Origin: Mesostigma viride
Taxonomy: Eukaryota; Streptophyta; Mesostigmatophyceae; Mesostigmatales; Mesostigmataceae
Direction of reading: 5' to 3'
Assembly (NCBI GenBank): GCA_009746045.1
Contig: RPFO01000089.1
Location: 979,364 to 1,043,363 of the forward strand
DNA: 64,000 nt
The notes beneath the pieces are model-generated. The model had not been told where the DNA came from, did no database searches, and was given only the letters and a program-made list of their open reading frames with translations. Below, one piece after another: positions 22,640-34,044 of the stretch. Every line of letters starts with the position of its first letter. Position 1 is the stretch's first letter. The position numbers and the translations under genes are program-made.

Positions 22640-25600
22640 TATGGCTGAGCCGACGCACTGTTGCTGCCGACGGCACCTATCACCCGGTTTCCGGGTTGCG
22701 GCTGCACGCACGACCACCACCGCGACCGCCTGACGACGTCGCCGTCTAAGTTTTATTTTTTTTCCCGGTGCTGCTTTTCTTTGACGACATTTTTACGGTG
22801 TGGCTCAGGTTACACCTCGTGTCTTTTGAGGGTGGCTCCGGATGAGCAGACAGTAGGGATTCATGGCTGCCTTTTTTACGCAAGGTTCCTTTTGCACTCA
22901 CTTGACAATCTTTCAGGATCCTTTTCTTCCGTGCATGGGCAGCCTACCCTTGCTGTTTAAGGACTGTGGCACGTCCTTAATTCACGCGTCGCCAAACATT
23001 TGTTTCAGTTGTGGGGGAAACTCTTCCTTTTCTTGTTGAGCATCATGACAGTGGAGGCGTTCTAGGTTGAGCTTTGGTTCCTCCCACGTGTATGGTGGTT
23101 TGGTTTTGGTTGGGAGGAGAACAACGGCATTTGTGTTGTTCCCACTATCATCATGGTACTATGGGTAGGGCGAGCTCCCTAGGAGTTGTCCAGATTGGTG
23201 GCAGCTACGTCTGGTTACCCTGAGCAATTTTTTGCGGGGGGGTGGACATCCTGGATGTCTGCAATGTAATTTCCAGACGGCATCACACATGCCAGGGCAG
23301 AACAACAGCATTTACGGGGTTTCCACTATCATACTTGGACAGCTGTGTCTAGTTACCCTGAGAAAATTTCTGCGGGGGAGTGGATATCCCAGGTCTGCCA
23401 AAGGGGTGCCAGATGCTATCATGGAGGCATATGGCATAGTAGATGCCACCACATCAGGGGACATCGGGATACCTGCAGTGGGTTGTCCCCTACTAAGAGG
23501 GTATCACACGTGCACCCATGAGTTGCCAGGTGTCTCTTGCATGGGTTGCCCACTTGCTAGACGGTGTCCTTTGACACATGTTCCCAGAGGGGGTGGACCA
23601 CTTGCTTGACAACGTCCCTTTACAAGTGGGGTGTGGGTCACTTGCCAGTTGGGGCCCTTACCTGCGCCAGACCATTGTGACCACGCATTTACTTCTCCCA
23701 GGACATGATGGTTACCACTGCTTGTTGGCAGATGGTCCCTGTTGGGCCTAGGAGGTGCACTAGGACAGCAAGTATGGACACCAGGGCTGCTGTCATAGTT
23801 CTTATCTGTGAATATATCTGATATAGTTCTCAGATCAGAATTTTTGACACTGGTCAAGGCGTTTTTAGGCCCATTCTTTCGACTTTTGGGCAGTTCTGCT
23901 GGCTGTTGGACCACCTCAGGCCATTGTGCTCCTCCGGCTTAGGACTTCTGGCACTTGGTAGTAGCCCTGTTCGAGTCTGCTATCTTAACAGGTTGGCAGT
24001 CTGTGGCTTGCCTACTAGGCAGTTTTTCTGAGTGCCATAGTAGTGAAGAGTGCTGGCTCCTTCCTGCAGCCTGATTGACGTTTAGTCCGGGCAGTTGACA
24101 GCATGTGGTCCTTCTTCCAAGCAGCTTCTGGAGCCAGGCTCATTGGTGTCCGTCCCAGGCCTCCTTAAAGCAGCTTAGTCACTTAATCCCCATAGCGTGA
24201 TCGGCGCAAGCAGCTAGTCTTGGTTGTCCAGTCAGGCAACAGCTGTGTTGGATACCCACATGTGGGGGTGGTCCAACGCTGATTGGGCGTGGTGGCAGTA
24301 GCCTATTGGGGGCTTGAGGCCAGTGGGGGATTGGGAACATGTCTATGGCGGGCATGGTGCATGGAGGCTACGTTGGAGAGTACCCTGGTAGTGGACTAGT
24401 GCTGTTGGTGGCAACTGCAAGCACTCATGGTGACGAGTGCCAGCACTCCTGGTGGCGACTACCAGCACTCATGGTGGGGCCTGAGAGCACTCGTGGTGGC
24501 GACTGCAAGCACTGCATGGTGGCCGCTGGCGACTCTGGTGACTTGGGGACGCCCAAGTGACGAGTATCTGTAATGCTGGTGCCTGCTCCTGACGCAGTGC
24601 TGGGTCCTGCCTGCTGGTGGACATCAAGCCAGCCTTGTGCAGATGAGTAACCTTTTACCCTTGCTTTGCTCTGCTATGGACTTATTCTTGCTTGCATGGT
24701 GCCAGGATGGCTTGTTGTCTTGATAGTACACCATCCGCCCTTGAGCTGATTGCTTGCACAGCATGATGGTTGTATGACTGGGACTGCTTGCAAGGGGGGT
24801 CTGGCATCATGTTTGCATGGGTAGGATGTCCTTGTGGGTTGGATGATGGGCGGGATCAACGGAGCTACAACTGTGGGGCCGGCTGGAATCTTTGGCATGA
24901 CAGTGATGACAATGGTGCCCACTCCGTTGACTCTTAATTGAGGAATTGGACTACTTGGTGCTGGGGGGGGGGCTCACATGAGCTTAGAGGTGTGGGTTTG
25001 TTGGGGGACCCATTCAGCCCTATACCACCCTTACAACCTGCCTCATGTGCATCAGTATCCGTGGTACCCTGACATTAATACCATTTGGCAGTCTACGTGG
25101 TCCACGGACATGGATAATACTTTCCATGCTTTGACTAGGGGGACATTGTTCAGTCTACTTGCTAGGGCCCTGCCACGCTGAGGGTGTATCTGTTTGATGA
25201 CTGATGGCCTCATCCAGCATACCCTTACGCTGCCCTACTTGTGCAACTTTGTCTTGGGCTCCTTCGATCCAAATGCCCACATTACCTTGCATGGTAGTGC
25301 CACCTGGATGGTTGCGGGGAGTGATGTTGTTGCTGGGGGCCCTGCCAAGCTTGGGCACATCAGTTGGCTGATTGGTGATTGCTTTCAGTCTGCTCTCAAG
25401 CTGGCAGCCTTGTATGCAACTCCGTCTTGGACACTTTGCTGTAGTGCCCACCCCATCTTTAGTCATGAGGTGCATAGGACGCCGTTATAGAGAGACCCTG
25501 CAGGCCACCAGTGGGTTAGTGGGCTGAGAGACTGGCCTCCCCCACCCTTCTCTGGTTGGCTGGGCCTCTGTCTTTATGCGTATCCCATGGCGTTTGTTCC

Positions 25601-26925
25601 TGCTAGGTTATGCTGTCAATCTTGGGAAGCTGATACCAGGATTATTACAGCTTATTCTAAGCAGAGGGGTGGAATTACTAGGCATGCTGGTAGTCTCCAG
25701 TTTACCAGTTATGCTGAGGGGGATTTGTGTGGGGAGCAGGGCGTGCAGGGGATTGGGCGGCATCTAACCCTTGCATGGGGGTAGCGTGTGCTACGATTTA
25801 CAAGTTGGGGCATACCGTTCATAATGCTGGTGAGGCATTAAGATCTTCTGCTATCCCTCTCAAGCCGGCTGTAGATGGTTTTCCCAGGCATCTTCTGGAG
25901 AAATAGTGTGCCTTGTGATTATCATAAGCCACTGGCTATGGGTTTGAGTGTACTAGCTACTAAGGAGATGTAGCTTTACCTCACTCTCACTCCTTTGGTG
26001 CGACTGGAGGGGGGAAATTTTGTTCTGGTGGGGAGGAGATCTATGAGGATCATAGCGTGGAGACACCCTGGGATTTCAGTTCATCTTTTCTGGGTCTCCT
26101 CATAGATTCCTGACTAGGGGGTATCCTGGTTTCGCTGGCCATTGGTGGGCTATTTTGGCTGTGCTTTGTTGCGTCTCCCAAACCTGCTGACGGGTACCCA
26201 ATGGTGACAACCCTGTCCACGGCCCGTCTCTGCATCATGGGCGTACTTCTGAGATACCCTTGCTCTTCCTGAGGCGACCCTGTTGGCGACGTCTTCCTGC
26301 TGGATTGCTCCTGCCTCTTGGTGACTGCACTTCCACCTGGGGCGCTGTCGACGTTTCCTCGTTCCAGTTTGCGTGGACTGACGGGTGTCAGCAGGCCTTG
26401 GACTTGCTGCAGCAGAAGCTCACGCCAGCCCCTGTGTTCGGATTGAGCATTCTTGGAATCCATCCAGCCTGCTATGACCTGTTGGTGATCTGAGGGAGGT
26501 ACCCAGTTGGGATGGATTGGGGATTTATTATGGCTCGGTTACCTGCCACTCTTTGTTGTGGTGATACAGCATCTGTCCCTGACTACCTCTTCCCTTGAGA
26601 AGGGCTGGAATCTTTGGGTGTGCTGTGGTCGGACTAGCTTTGATGAGCCTTGGACCCTGGCAGCCCAGTTAGTTATGGGGGGTTGGCTGTATAGAGGGTT
26701 AGCCTTGCTACATGACACTCTGCTTCCTGCACCCTGATCAAGTAGTGAGAGCTGTCAGTATTTCGTGGCATGGATCCCTGTGGATGACCCGTTATCCCTG
26801 GGAATGTCAGGCTTGTCTTTCACCCGTGGACTCTAGCTGAGGGAGGGTGGTGTCCCAGAACATGGAGTGGCCTCGCCTTGTTTGGCTTAGGTGCCTTGAT
26901 CCTGTTTACTCCTTCTTGGATTCAT
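22640..26925. pseudogene. Degenerate 5' part of gypsy element 2
   Basis: The only clear coding relic is at about 26350-26470, where the RNase H start (a TDGCQQALDLLQQKL-like stretch) matches 16480-16560 of gypsy element 1 at reduced identity. The rest of the interval is GC-moderate, with many stops and repetitive CACTCATGGTGGCGAC-type motifs at about 24420-24520. I could not identify gag, protease or the main RT. The interval is cut at 26926 by the copia insertion. Confidence 0.4.
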
Positions 26926-26930
26926 GTGGA

Positions 26931-27571
26931 AGTTAGCATTTTGGGCAACCAATATGCTAAGTGGATACAGTTTGGAAAGACCTTTCCAACGCCGTGCTGA
27001 CCGCCTGAAACAGACAAGGGACAAGAAAGATATCAAGTCCCGAAGTCCTAGCCATCCGTGGCCGACTAGGGTGCAGTCCTCTGGTGTAGTGGACAGGACA
27101 CGTGGCAGGCCGTGCCTGCACAGGCTTAGCCTGTCTATCACGTGACTGTGGTCCACGTAGGCCAGGAGGAGCAGCAGCCTGTGACTAGTAGGGTACTGGC
27201 ACTGGCACAAGGCTGCAAGGATACTAGGCCTTGCAGGCTTGTGACAGGTCCTGTACTTCCTAGGTTGCAGAGTCTAGGCAAATCCAGTACGTCCTGGCTC
27301 TGCACTGATGCCAGTGGACGTTGTGGATTTGCTGCACGCCTGCACGTGCCTCGTCATGCCGATGGGAACGAGGAACAACGCAAGGATATAGCTTGGTCAT
27401 GGGGGATGACCAGCTATCTCGGAAAGCACGAACCGTGGGTGCCACCTTGGTCGTGGAAGTGCCCATTGTGGTCGTGGCCTGGTGAACAGATTTAAGGTTG
27501 CTGCCTTGCAACATTGGCTAAGACGCGCTGTGAAAGACCAAGAGCTCACACGTTGGGAGCTCTTTCTAACT
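26931..27571 (+). repeat. 5' LTR of the copia element
   Basis: It starts AGTTAGCATTTTGGGC and ends TCTTTCTAACT. Its limits are fixed by comparison with the 3' LTR and the GTGGA target duplication. The ends are inverted (AGTTAG/CTAACT) but are not the canonical TG...CA. No standard initiator-tRNA primer site follows; the sequence after the LTR is CGTATTATTGTCTCC. Confidence 0.93.
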
Positions 27572-27596
27572 CGTATTATTGTCTCCTTACTTCTTC

Positions 27597-28526
27597 ATGT
27601 CCAACGTGCCGAGGGAACAGGCCATTGAGCCTTCGCAAAGCCAGAGCTCGCAGCCGCAGCTTCGGGTAGGAGCCCCGGAGCGATCACGACCTTTTCATCC
27701 CTACGCTCATCCGAGCACCGCATCAACCTTCGTCCAGGCGGCGTACCTGGCAAGGGGGCTGGCGAAGAAAGGTTGGGTAGCAGTTTGCGGAACTGCAGCA
27801 GGGCCGGCGGCGAGCGACCCCATTGTGATGCAGATTGAGGCTTCGACAGCTCCCGGCGAATTGTCGCGAGAGGCCGTCGAAAAGTTTGTGTCAATACGGG
27901 ACGAGCTGTCCTCGACCATTTACGGTCTGGAGGTGGCTCACCAGGGCGGGCACGTGACCGTGTCGCAGCTGGATTTGGCGCGGGAGGCACTGGGCCAGAT
28001 CGTGGCCATTGGACTGGGAGCAGCGCGACTGTTCAACCATCAGGTGGCAACGTCTGTGCTGGGCGCGGGAGTTGAAGTCCCGGACGTGATCAGGCAAGCG
28101 CAGGCGCGCGAAGTCGACAACCCCTGGTCGACAACAGAGGTGGTTTCACAAACGTGCGAACACCTCGTGAACATTCTTTTGCAGGAGTCACGGGGTAACG
28201 CAGACCGGTGGGTGATAACCACACGACCATTTGGGATTTGGTCAACACTCGACACACCGCGGGCGGCGGAACCAGACGCACACGATCCAGTGGTCGAGGT
28301 CATCACGGGTCGGGAGGTAACGCCAGAAGACTTCCATTACCAATTCGTTGATCAGCCAGAGGGGATCATCGAACGTTCATCTCAGCAGATAGATCAAGGC
28401 GACGGTACCACAGAGGGTACGCTGCACGACGTCGTGCTGAGCTGCACGTCCCGCAAGAGCCCGAACACGACTACGGTGGTCGTGGGGCTTGCAACGACAA
28501 GCGGGGTGGTGGAACGCGGTGGGTGA
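27597..28526 (+). CDS. ORF0, leading ORF of the copia element, unknown function
   Basis: There are 309 codons from ATG 27597, only 25 bases after the 5' LTR. The product begins MSNVPREQAIEPSQSQSS. It has a Pro/Gln/Ser-rich head, a helical middle (around SREAVEKFVSIRDELSSTIY and LDLAREALGQIVAIGLGAA), and an acidic C-terminal third. No domain recognised. Copia elements usually begin with gag, and the gag-like ORF with a zinc knuckle is downstream, so this is an extra ORF or a detached N-terminal gag module. The frame is uninterrupted over 930 bases, in keeping with the youth of the element. Confidence 0.7.
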   Translation: MSNVPREQAIEPSQSQSSQPQLRVGAPERSRPFHPYAHPSTASTFVQAAYLARGLAKKGWVAVCGTAAGPAASDPIVMQIEASTAPGELSREAVEKFVSIRDELSSTIYGLEVAHQGGHVTVSQLDLAREALGQIVAIGLGAARLFNHQVATSVLGAGVEVPDVIRQAQAREVDNPWSTTEVVSQTCEHLVNILLQESRGNADRWVITTRPFGIWSTLDTPRAAEPDAHDPVVEVITGREVTPEDFHYQFVDQPEGIIERSSQQIDQGDGTTEGTLHDVVLSCTSRKSPNTTTVVVGLATTSGVVERGG

Positions 28527-28773
28527 GGAGCCTTGAGTGGGATCGCCAAGTGGGAGCGAGCCCCGGATCCCAGTGGAGAAGTCTGCAGACGGGCGACCCG
28601 TTAGCAGAGTGTTTGGACCCTACGCCGACGGGGAGGACGCCGCTGGCAGCGACGAGGAGCGGCCAGAGACGCCCATCGCAGCCACTGCTCAGAGCGAGAG
28701 CTGGAGGCAGCGAACCAAGCAGGTGCTGAGTCAGTAGCTGGGACGGTGCCCACGGCATCCCCCAGCGACGCCA
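28527..28773 (+). other. Spacer between ORF0 and gag
   Basis: About 250 GC-rich bases. Short open stretches continue in other frames, but no distinct gene was recognised. The gag frame may start near here from a non-ATG codon. Confidence 0.4.
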
Positions 28774-30189
28774 GTGCTTGAGTCAGTTCTTCCTTTTTCC
28801 TTCGCCTTTATTGTTGTGTCCCCACTTGTATATAATGCCTCGTGGCAAACCGGGCGACGGCGACAAGGGCGAGGAGGGGGCACCGGCTGGAGGAGCCAGG
28901 AGCCTGGGAAGGGCAAGGAGACGCTGGTGGGAGAGGCGATCCCAGCCAGCGACGGCGATGGGGGAAAGCGACCAGGGAGCAAGAGGCGACACGAAGACTC
29001 GGTGGAGGAGGCGCGCAAGGCGCGGGCGCTGGGGGCATCTGATGCAATAACGGTGGCGAATGGGCAACCTGCCGTGGAGAAGCGTAAGAGGGACCCCTCT
29101 GCTGACGGCAATGGTAAGAGGCCTCATGTGGATGTGCTCTCCCCTGTGCCTGCTGGACCAAGTGGTGCTGTTGTTGTGACACCCGCTGTGGTGGAGCCAG
29201 TGAAGGCGCTGCCAGGGTCGAGACCTCACATGAGTGCTGTCACTGTTATGAATGGACAAAAGCCTCTTAACCCACCACTAGCACAGGAAGCATTGGACAA
29301 GTGGCTAGAGGACATGGAGCTTGTTGTGTGCTCCGTGGACCCCACTGTCAACCTAGTGCAAGTGTTTCACTCGTCCACGTGCAACAGGGACTCGTCAGAG
29401 CGTGTCAGGGAGAAGGCTAGGACTGCTGTCAAGGATAAGCTAACCTGGGCACAGTTCCTGGAAGGGTTGAGGGAAGAGTTCTCTGACAAGGTTCTCAACC
29501 TCACCAACTACTACAAGCACCAGTATGACACCTTTGAGATAGTGGGCCCTGTGGCAGAGGAATGGGCTAGGCTCAACCGTATCAGGGACAAGGGGGCCAA
29601 GTATGGCTTCCTGGTCACAGATAGGGCCTTGGCAGACTATTTCCTGGACCGTATGGGTTTGAGTGTGGATGGGAGGAACGGTGCCCGCATGTTTCTTAAC
29701 CAGACTGATGGCTCCTTGCGTGCTCTGGAGCTTGTAATCCTCAGCATAAGGAAGCCAGAACCTGCCTGCAAGGCTATCCAGTCCCATGGCAGCAATGCCA
29801 CCTCCGCTGTGCAGGGCCAAGGTGATGTCCCCGGGTACCCAGCCCGTGATGGGGCAAGGCCCAACAAGCGTAAGCGCTTCAGGCGCCAGAGGCAGGGGGC
29901 TCAGGGTGGCAAGGGTGCAGGTCCCCAAGGAGGGGTTGGGGGCCAGCAAGCTGGTGGTCAGCAGGGTAAGGGTGGCCAAGGGCAAGGCAAGGGCCAAGCT
30001 CAAGGCAACCAGGGCAAGCAGGGTGGGCAGCCTCAGGGAGGCCAGGGGAAGCCTGGCAAGGGTGGGGCTGGGTCTGGGAAGAAGGGTGGAGCATGTTTTG
30101 TGTGTGGCAAGGAAGGTCACTGGCGTCGTGAGTGTCCTGACAGGAAGGCCAAGCCTGCTGGGGCAGGAGGCCAGTCTGGGCAGCAGTGA
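28774..30189 (+). CDS. gag of the copia element with zinc knuckle
   Basis: The frame is open from 28774; the first in-frame ATG is late, at 29230 (MSAVTVMNGQKPLNPPL), so the true start is uncertain. A second frame begins with an ATG at 28834 (MPRGKPGDGDKG), and a small frameshift may join them. Residues after the 29230 start contain LDKWLEDMELVV and a capsid-like helical region. A long Gly/Gln/Lys-rich low-complexity stretch precedes the single zinc knuckle CFVCGKEGHWRRECP at about 30094-30138. It ends at TGA 30187-30189 in a CTAG context. Confidence 0.8.
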   Translation: MLESVLPFSFAFIVVSPLVYNASWQTGRRRQGRGGGTGWRSQEPGKGKETLVGEAIPASDGDGGKRPGSKRRHEDSVEEARKARALGASDAITVANGQPAVEKRKRDPSADGNGKRPHVDVLSPVPAGPSGAVVVTPAVVEPVKALPGSRPHMSAVTVMNGQKPLNPPLAQEALDKWLEDMELVVCSVDPTVNLVQVFHSSTCNRDSSERVREKARTAVKDKLTWAQFLEGLREEFSDKVLNLTNYYKHQYDTFEIVGPVAEEWARLNRIRDKGAKYGFLVTDRALADYFLDRMGLSVDGRNGARMFLNQTDGSLRALELVILSIRKPEPACKAIQSHGSNATSAVQGQGDVPGYPARDGARPNKRKRFRRQRQGAQGGKGAGPQGGVGGQQAGGQQGKGGQGQGKGQAQGNQGKQGGQPQGGQGKPGKGGAGSGKKGGACFVCGKEGHWRRECPDRKAKPAGAGGQSGQQ

Positions 30190-30193
30190 CTAG
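30187..30193 (+). promoter_or_regulatory. Possible stop-codon readthrough site (TGA CTAG)
   Basis: The gag stop is TGA followed by CTAG, the best-known leaky stop context in eukaryotes. The same frame remains open from 30190 to 30552. The pol frame, which is -1 relative to gag, is open from 30339. The 30339-30552 overlap would therefore also need a -1 shift or a mutation to connect gag and pol. Confidence 0.45.
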
Positions 30194-30401
30194 CTACATC
30201 ATCCCCTGTAAATAGTCAATCACCCCTAGGGGAAGGTGTGCTGGATGTACATAAGGACGGGGGTGTGCCCCTTGTGCAGCACCAAGGGTGTAAAGATGTT
30301 GTTCTTCCACTGGATTGCAATAACAATGCTGCAGCTGAATTCCCTATGCCTCATGCAGGTGGTGGGTCTCCAGCAGGTGCTGGCCTGGAGGGCCAAGGAC
30401 C

Positions 30402-31690
30402 TTGCTGGAAGGGCCTGGAGCGGTCCAGGGTGCAGGGCCTGACTTGGGGCGTCAGGACGGCCTGCAGGGAAGCCCTGGAACCTCAGGAGTGGATCATGTG
30501 TCCCCACACACGGTTCAGACGTCTCGCCAGGTCAGTACTGACAGAGTGCTGAGCTATGCTGAGGCTGGCCATAGATTGCATCATATGTTTGGGCATTCTG
30601 GGCAGGCAGCAATGTTTGCTTGGAAGCTAGGTAGGGAGCCTCTGTGGGAGGCATGCCAGGCTGCTGCTGAGAACTGTGGTTGCCAGGAGAATGCTGTTCA
30701 CCCACCTCAGTCCCATGCTAGGGAGCCTGCTAGGGAGCGTGGCGACATCCAGATGGATATCCAGCATATCAGGGGCTTGTATATATTGGTGGGGGTGGAC
30801 AGGTTCAGCAGATATAGGCTGATAGACGTTCTGCCTGGTATGCAGGAGCACCACTTGTTGTTGGGTATGAAAGCCCTGATCCCAGGCTTTGGGGTGTGCA
30901 AGAGTGTGCAGGCAGACTTGCAGTTTGACTGTTTGCTCAAGCATCAGGACCAGCTGCCTTGTAAGCTGGTAGTAGTCCCCAGGGAGAGTCATGGGCAGCA
31001 GGGGGCTGTAGAGAGATCCATACGTGAAGTGAAGACAGTGGTGCTAGCAGCAGAGTCAGTGCCACTTGTGGCATCTGCCTTAGAAAGGGCAGCCTGGTGT
31101 AAGGGGATAGAGGAGCAGCTGAACCACAGGGTTAACTATTACTTTGATGGTGTGGCTGTCTCTCCCCTGGCCCTGCAGTATAGCTTATTGCCTGAGAACG
31201 TAGTGCAGGCCAGTCTTAGGAAGGCAGATAGGTTATTTGCCCAGCTGAGACGTAAGGACAAGAACTGGAATGTGCTGAGGCCTCAGGTGGGGCTGAAGGT
31301 CAGGATGTGGAAGGAACCATCTATTCCAGGCAAGCGGGGGAAGTGGCAGGATGGGGTTGTCACTCGTGTGGAAGAAGCTAACAGATCTTGCCTGGTGGCT
31401 TTGGAAAAGGATCCAAGGCACGTGTACAGGTTGTCCTGGGCTCATGTCAAGGAAAGAAGGCCACATGCAATCTGGCCTGCAGACGGGCCAGGCCCTCCCA
31501 GCTGGGTTGAGGAGCCAGGCCAGAGCCAGGCAGCAGCAGCTAACAATCCTCTGGTGGTGGATGATGGTCTGTCCCTGCTGGAAGATGACGAGCAGGAGGA
31601 GGCTGCTGAAGCAACTGTCACAAGGCCAGAGGGGACGGGGCAGCCACCTAAGGCCCGGGGGCCTCTCATGGCGGACGTCATCCGAGCACT
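30402..31690 (+). CDS. Integrase of the copia element
   Basis: A GAG-pre-integrase/HHCC region (HHMFGHSGQAAMFAW ... CGC) is followed by the catalytic core: D in IQMDIQHIRG (about 30755), D in VQADLQFD (about 30915) and E in GQQGAVERSIREVK (about 31010), matching D,D-35-E spacing. A C-terminal beta-rich domain with KVRMWKEPSIPGKRGKWQDG follows. The frame runs on to 31697, where a hAT-like element is inserted, and continues in the same frame at 33279 into the protease. The start is unclear because the frame change from gag occurs upstream. Confidence 0.85.
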
Positions 31691-31697
31691 CATGCGC

Positions 31698-33271
31698 CCG
31701 TGTTGGTTCGTACGGCACCTCGGGTATGAAAATACGCCGTATTCCACGGTACTGACGCTTTCGACCGCGTACGCCGTACGATTTTCACTGTTTTTCACTT
31801 TGGACTTAGCCGATTTTGGAGGTCGTGGACGTGTCACGCGGTGGGGAGAGGCCCAGACCTGTCAGTGGTACTAAAATTGCTGAAATTGCAGCGAGTGCAT
31901 AGCTACTTGCTAGTACACGCGTGACGGTGTGCCTTTCTACATTTTTTTCTACATTTTTTTTCTTTCTACATTTTTTGACAGGATTTTTTATTCGCGGGAG
32001 AAAAGCTGCGAGGGGACAGAGCATGCATGGCAGAATCATAAGGTTTAGGGACGGGTGCACTTCCAGAAAGACGCAGAAGAGTGAAGACGCAATTAAAGCA
32101 AATAGAGGGTGCCGGGGGCGCCGGTTCATGTATTGTGCGCTAGGCAATCCTAAAAGAGGCGACCATGCCTAGAGTTCCAGTCGTCAAAAGGGGAGAGGAG
32201 TGTCAATACCTCCACCTGATTGACGAGGTGGAAAAGACCGTGAGTGGGGAAGACGTGGTAGTCGGCCAGAGGTGGCCAGGCGTGCAAGCTGTGCGATTAC
32301 AAGTTCGGCAGGCCTGGCAACTTTAGCAAGGATCGCGCTGTCGGCCATCTGGGCCACATCCCCAACAAGGGAGCCACATTTTGCCAGCAGTCTAGGAATG
32401 TAGAAGGCCTGATCGGGAGGCTTCAGGCGGCTGAGGCAGCCCGGTTGGAAAAGAAGGAGCAAAAGGCAGTGCTCGGTGCCCGCGTTGCCAAGGCCCTTCT
32501 GCCTGCCGCTGCCCCGGGTGCTGGCCCTTGTGGCTCTGGCAAGGCAGTGCAGAAGACGATTCCACAGTGCTTTTCCAATGCGCAGCTCCAGGAAGTCCGC
32601 CTTGCCCAGGCCTCTTTCTTTTACGAGAATGGCATTCCGTTTCACGTCGCCGCCAGCGCCTCGTACAAGAACATGATCGCGGCAGTGGCAAAGTATGGAC
32701 CTGCCGCAGCAGTGAAGGTCAATTCTGGGTTCATTGCCTTGATTTTATTTCTTAGGGATTCGTGGCATGCACTTGTTGTCATTGTGCAGCGAAGCTGCCA
32801 TCTATAGTGCTATGACATCCTCTGCATCGAGGCTGCCAGAGCTCTGGGTGCATTATACCATTCAATCATGTATTATGTTGTCAATAATGCATTGTAATAA
32901 AAGAGACCGGTGTTAGATGGTCAATAGTTTGCGTGTCCACAATATACAAATGTACTTGAAGGATGTATTGCAATGTCGATCTAAGTGTGGCAGGTGGCAA
33001 GTCACTGCCATTATGCTCATTAATGAATAGCAGAGAGCATAGTACATAGTAACATTTGTTGGATGCAGGGCCACACATCCTTAGAATACCCCGTACTTTA
33101 AGCCTTGGCCTCAATAATACCCCGTACTTTTTTAGCACAATTTCAAAAATACCCCGTATGCCGTACTGCGTGTTTTTTCGCGTATTTTTTACCCCTCGCA
33201 AAAATACCTGTATTTTTACAGTACGCAAGGGTTTTACCGAGTACCCCGTACTGCCGTACAGACCAACACGG
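31698..33271 (+). mobile_element. Nested hAT-like transposon (non-autonomous)
   Basis: It is flanked by the exact 7-bp repeat CATGCGC (31691-31697 and 33272-33278). The ends are inverted (CCGTGTTGGTTCGTACGG / ...CAGACCAACACGG). The subterminal DNA is rich in GTACGG/ATACCCCGTA motifs. It encodes only the N-terminal part of a hAT-type protein (BED finger plus DUF659 start). Removing it restores the frame from integrase into protease. hAT usually duplicates 8 bp; 7 bp is seen here. Confidence 0.85.
32262..32807 (+). pseudogene. BED zinc finger plus DUF659-like fragment of a hAT transposase
   Basis: The BED finger reads CKLCDYKF...HLGHIPNKGATFC at about 32283-32390. In the same frame, a DUF659 start follows (ASFFYENGIPFHVAASASYK, then YGPAAAVKV) at about 32610-32720. 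Frame and meaning fade after a possible splice donor AAG/GTCAAT at about 32717. An upstream ATG (32165) is out of frame with the finger, implying a frameshift. The RNase-H-like catalytic and dimerisation domains are absent. Confidence 0.7.
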
Positions 33272-33278
33272 CATGCGC

Positions 33279-34044
33279 AGCAAACATGATCCCAAGGTAT
33301 CCAAGCTCACGGGGTGGGGGTCGTGCTGGGCAGCTACAATGGAGGTAGATACCAACTCACAGGTGTCTGTCATCAGGGAAGAGGATGCTGTAGGCTTACA
33401 GATGTCCCATCCCAGTTGCCTTGCTGTGTCTGATTTCTCAGGAAAGGTGTCCATGAAGATCCTTGGGGAAGTGAGTGTGCCTATCTTAGGGGTGCCCACC
33501 ACGTTCTGTGTGGTAGAGGGCTATCAGGGGCCTGCCATTCTGGGTCAGAACTTCTTGTGCATGCCAGGGGTGACTTTGACCTCTGATGAGTTGGCACTAG
33601 AAGGCAGGGGCAGCCTCCCCCTTGAAAGATATCACTATTCCCAGGGTCTTGCAGTGGCGGTGAAGGCTGTTAGGAGTCAGCCAGCTGAGGGTCCTCAGAG
33701 TCAGGAGCCCATAGCTGAGGACTTGTTGATAATCCCAACCACCTTTGATCCAAGGCAGTTAGGGGTAAACAGGTACCAGATAGCTGCTCACAGTCCTATT
33801 CCCTGGCGCCAGCTAGTCGAGATGATGCAGAGCCCCAAGATGGCTAAGGCATGGACTCTTGGCTTTGTTGCTTCTGGGCATGAGTGGATAGTTTCCAACT
33901 GTGCAGAACCTGTGGATGAGCTGCCAGAAGTTCACCAGCTGCTCAGATTGATGTTTGTCCTCAAGCTCAAGGAGGTAGATGCTGTCCAGGTGCCACATGT
34001 CAGACCAGTTGTAACCGAGTATCATGGCACTGGCCAGTTGTTAA
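33279..34044 (+). CDS. Aspartic protease domain located after the copia integrase
   Basis: This is a retropepsin-type fold pattern: the catalytic segment MEVDTNSQVSVI (Asp present, but Gly of D-T-G replaced by Asn), the flap region FSGKVSMKILGEV, and the C-terminal ILGQNFLCMPG. The segment is fused in frame to the integrase upstream across the hAT site, and to RT downstream across the TTAA piggyBac site. No protease is visible in the usual place between gag and integrase. About 130 further residues of unassigned connection follow before the RT. Confidence 0.75.

Noticed and set aside
24339-25490. Plus-strand ORFs of 70-100 codons in degenerate gypsy element 2
   Set aside because: No similarity to any element protein and many stops nearby; not separable from chance.
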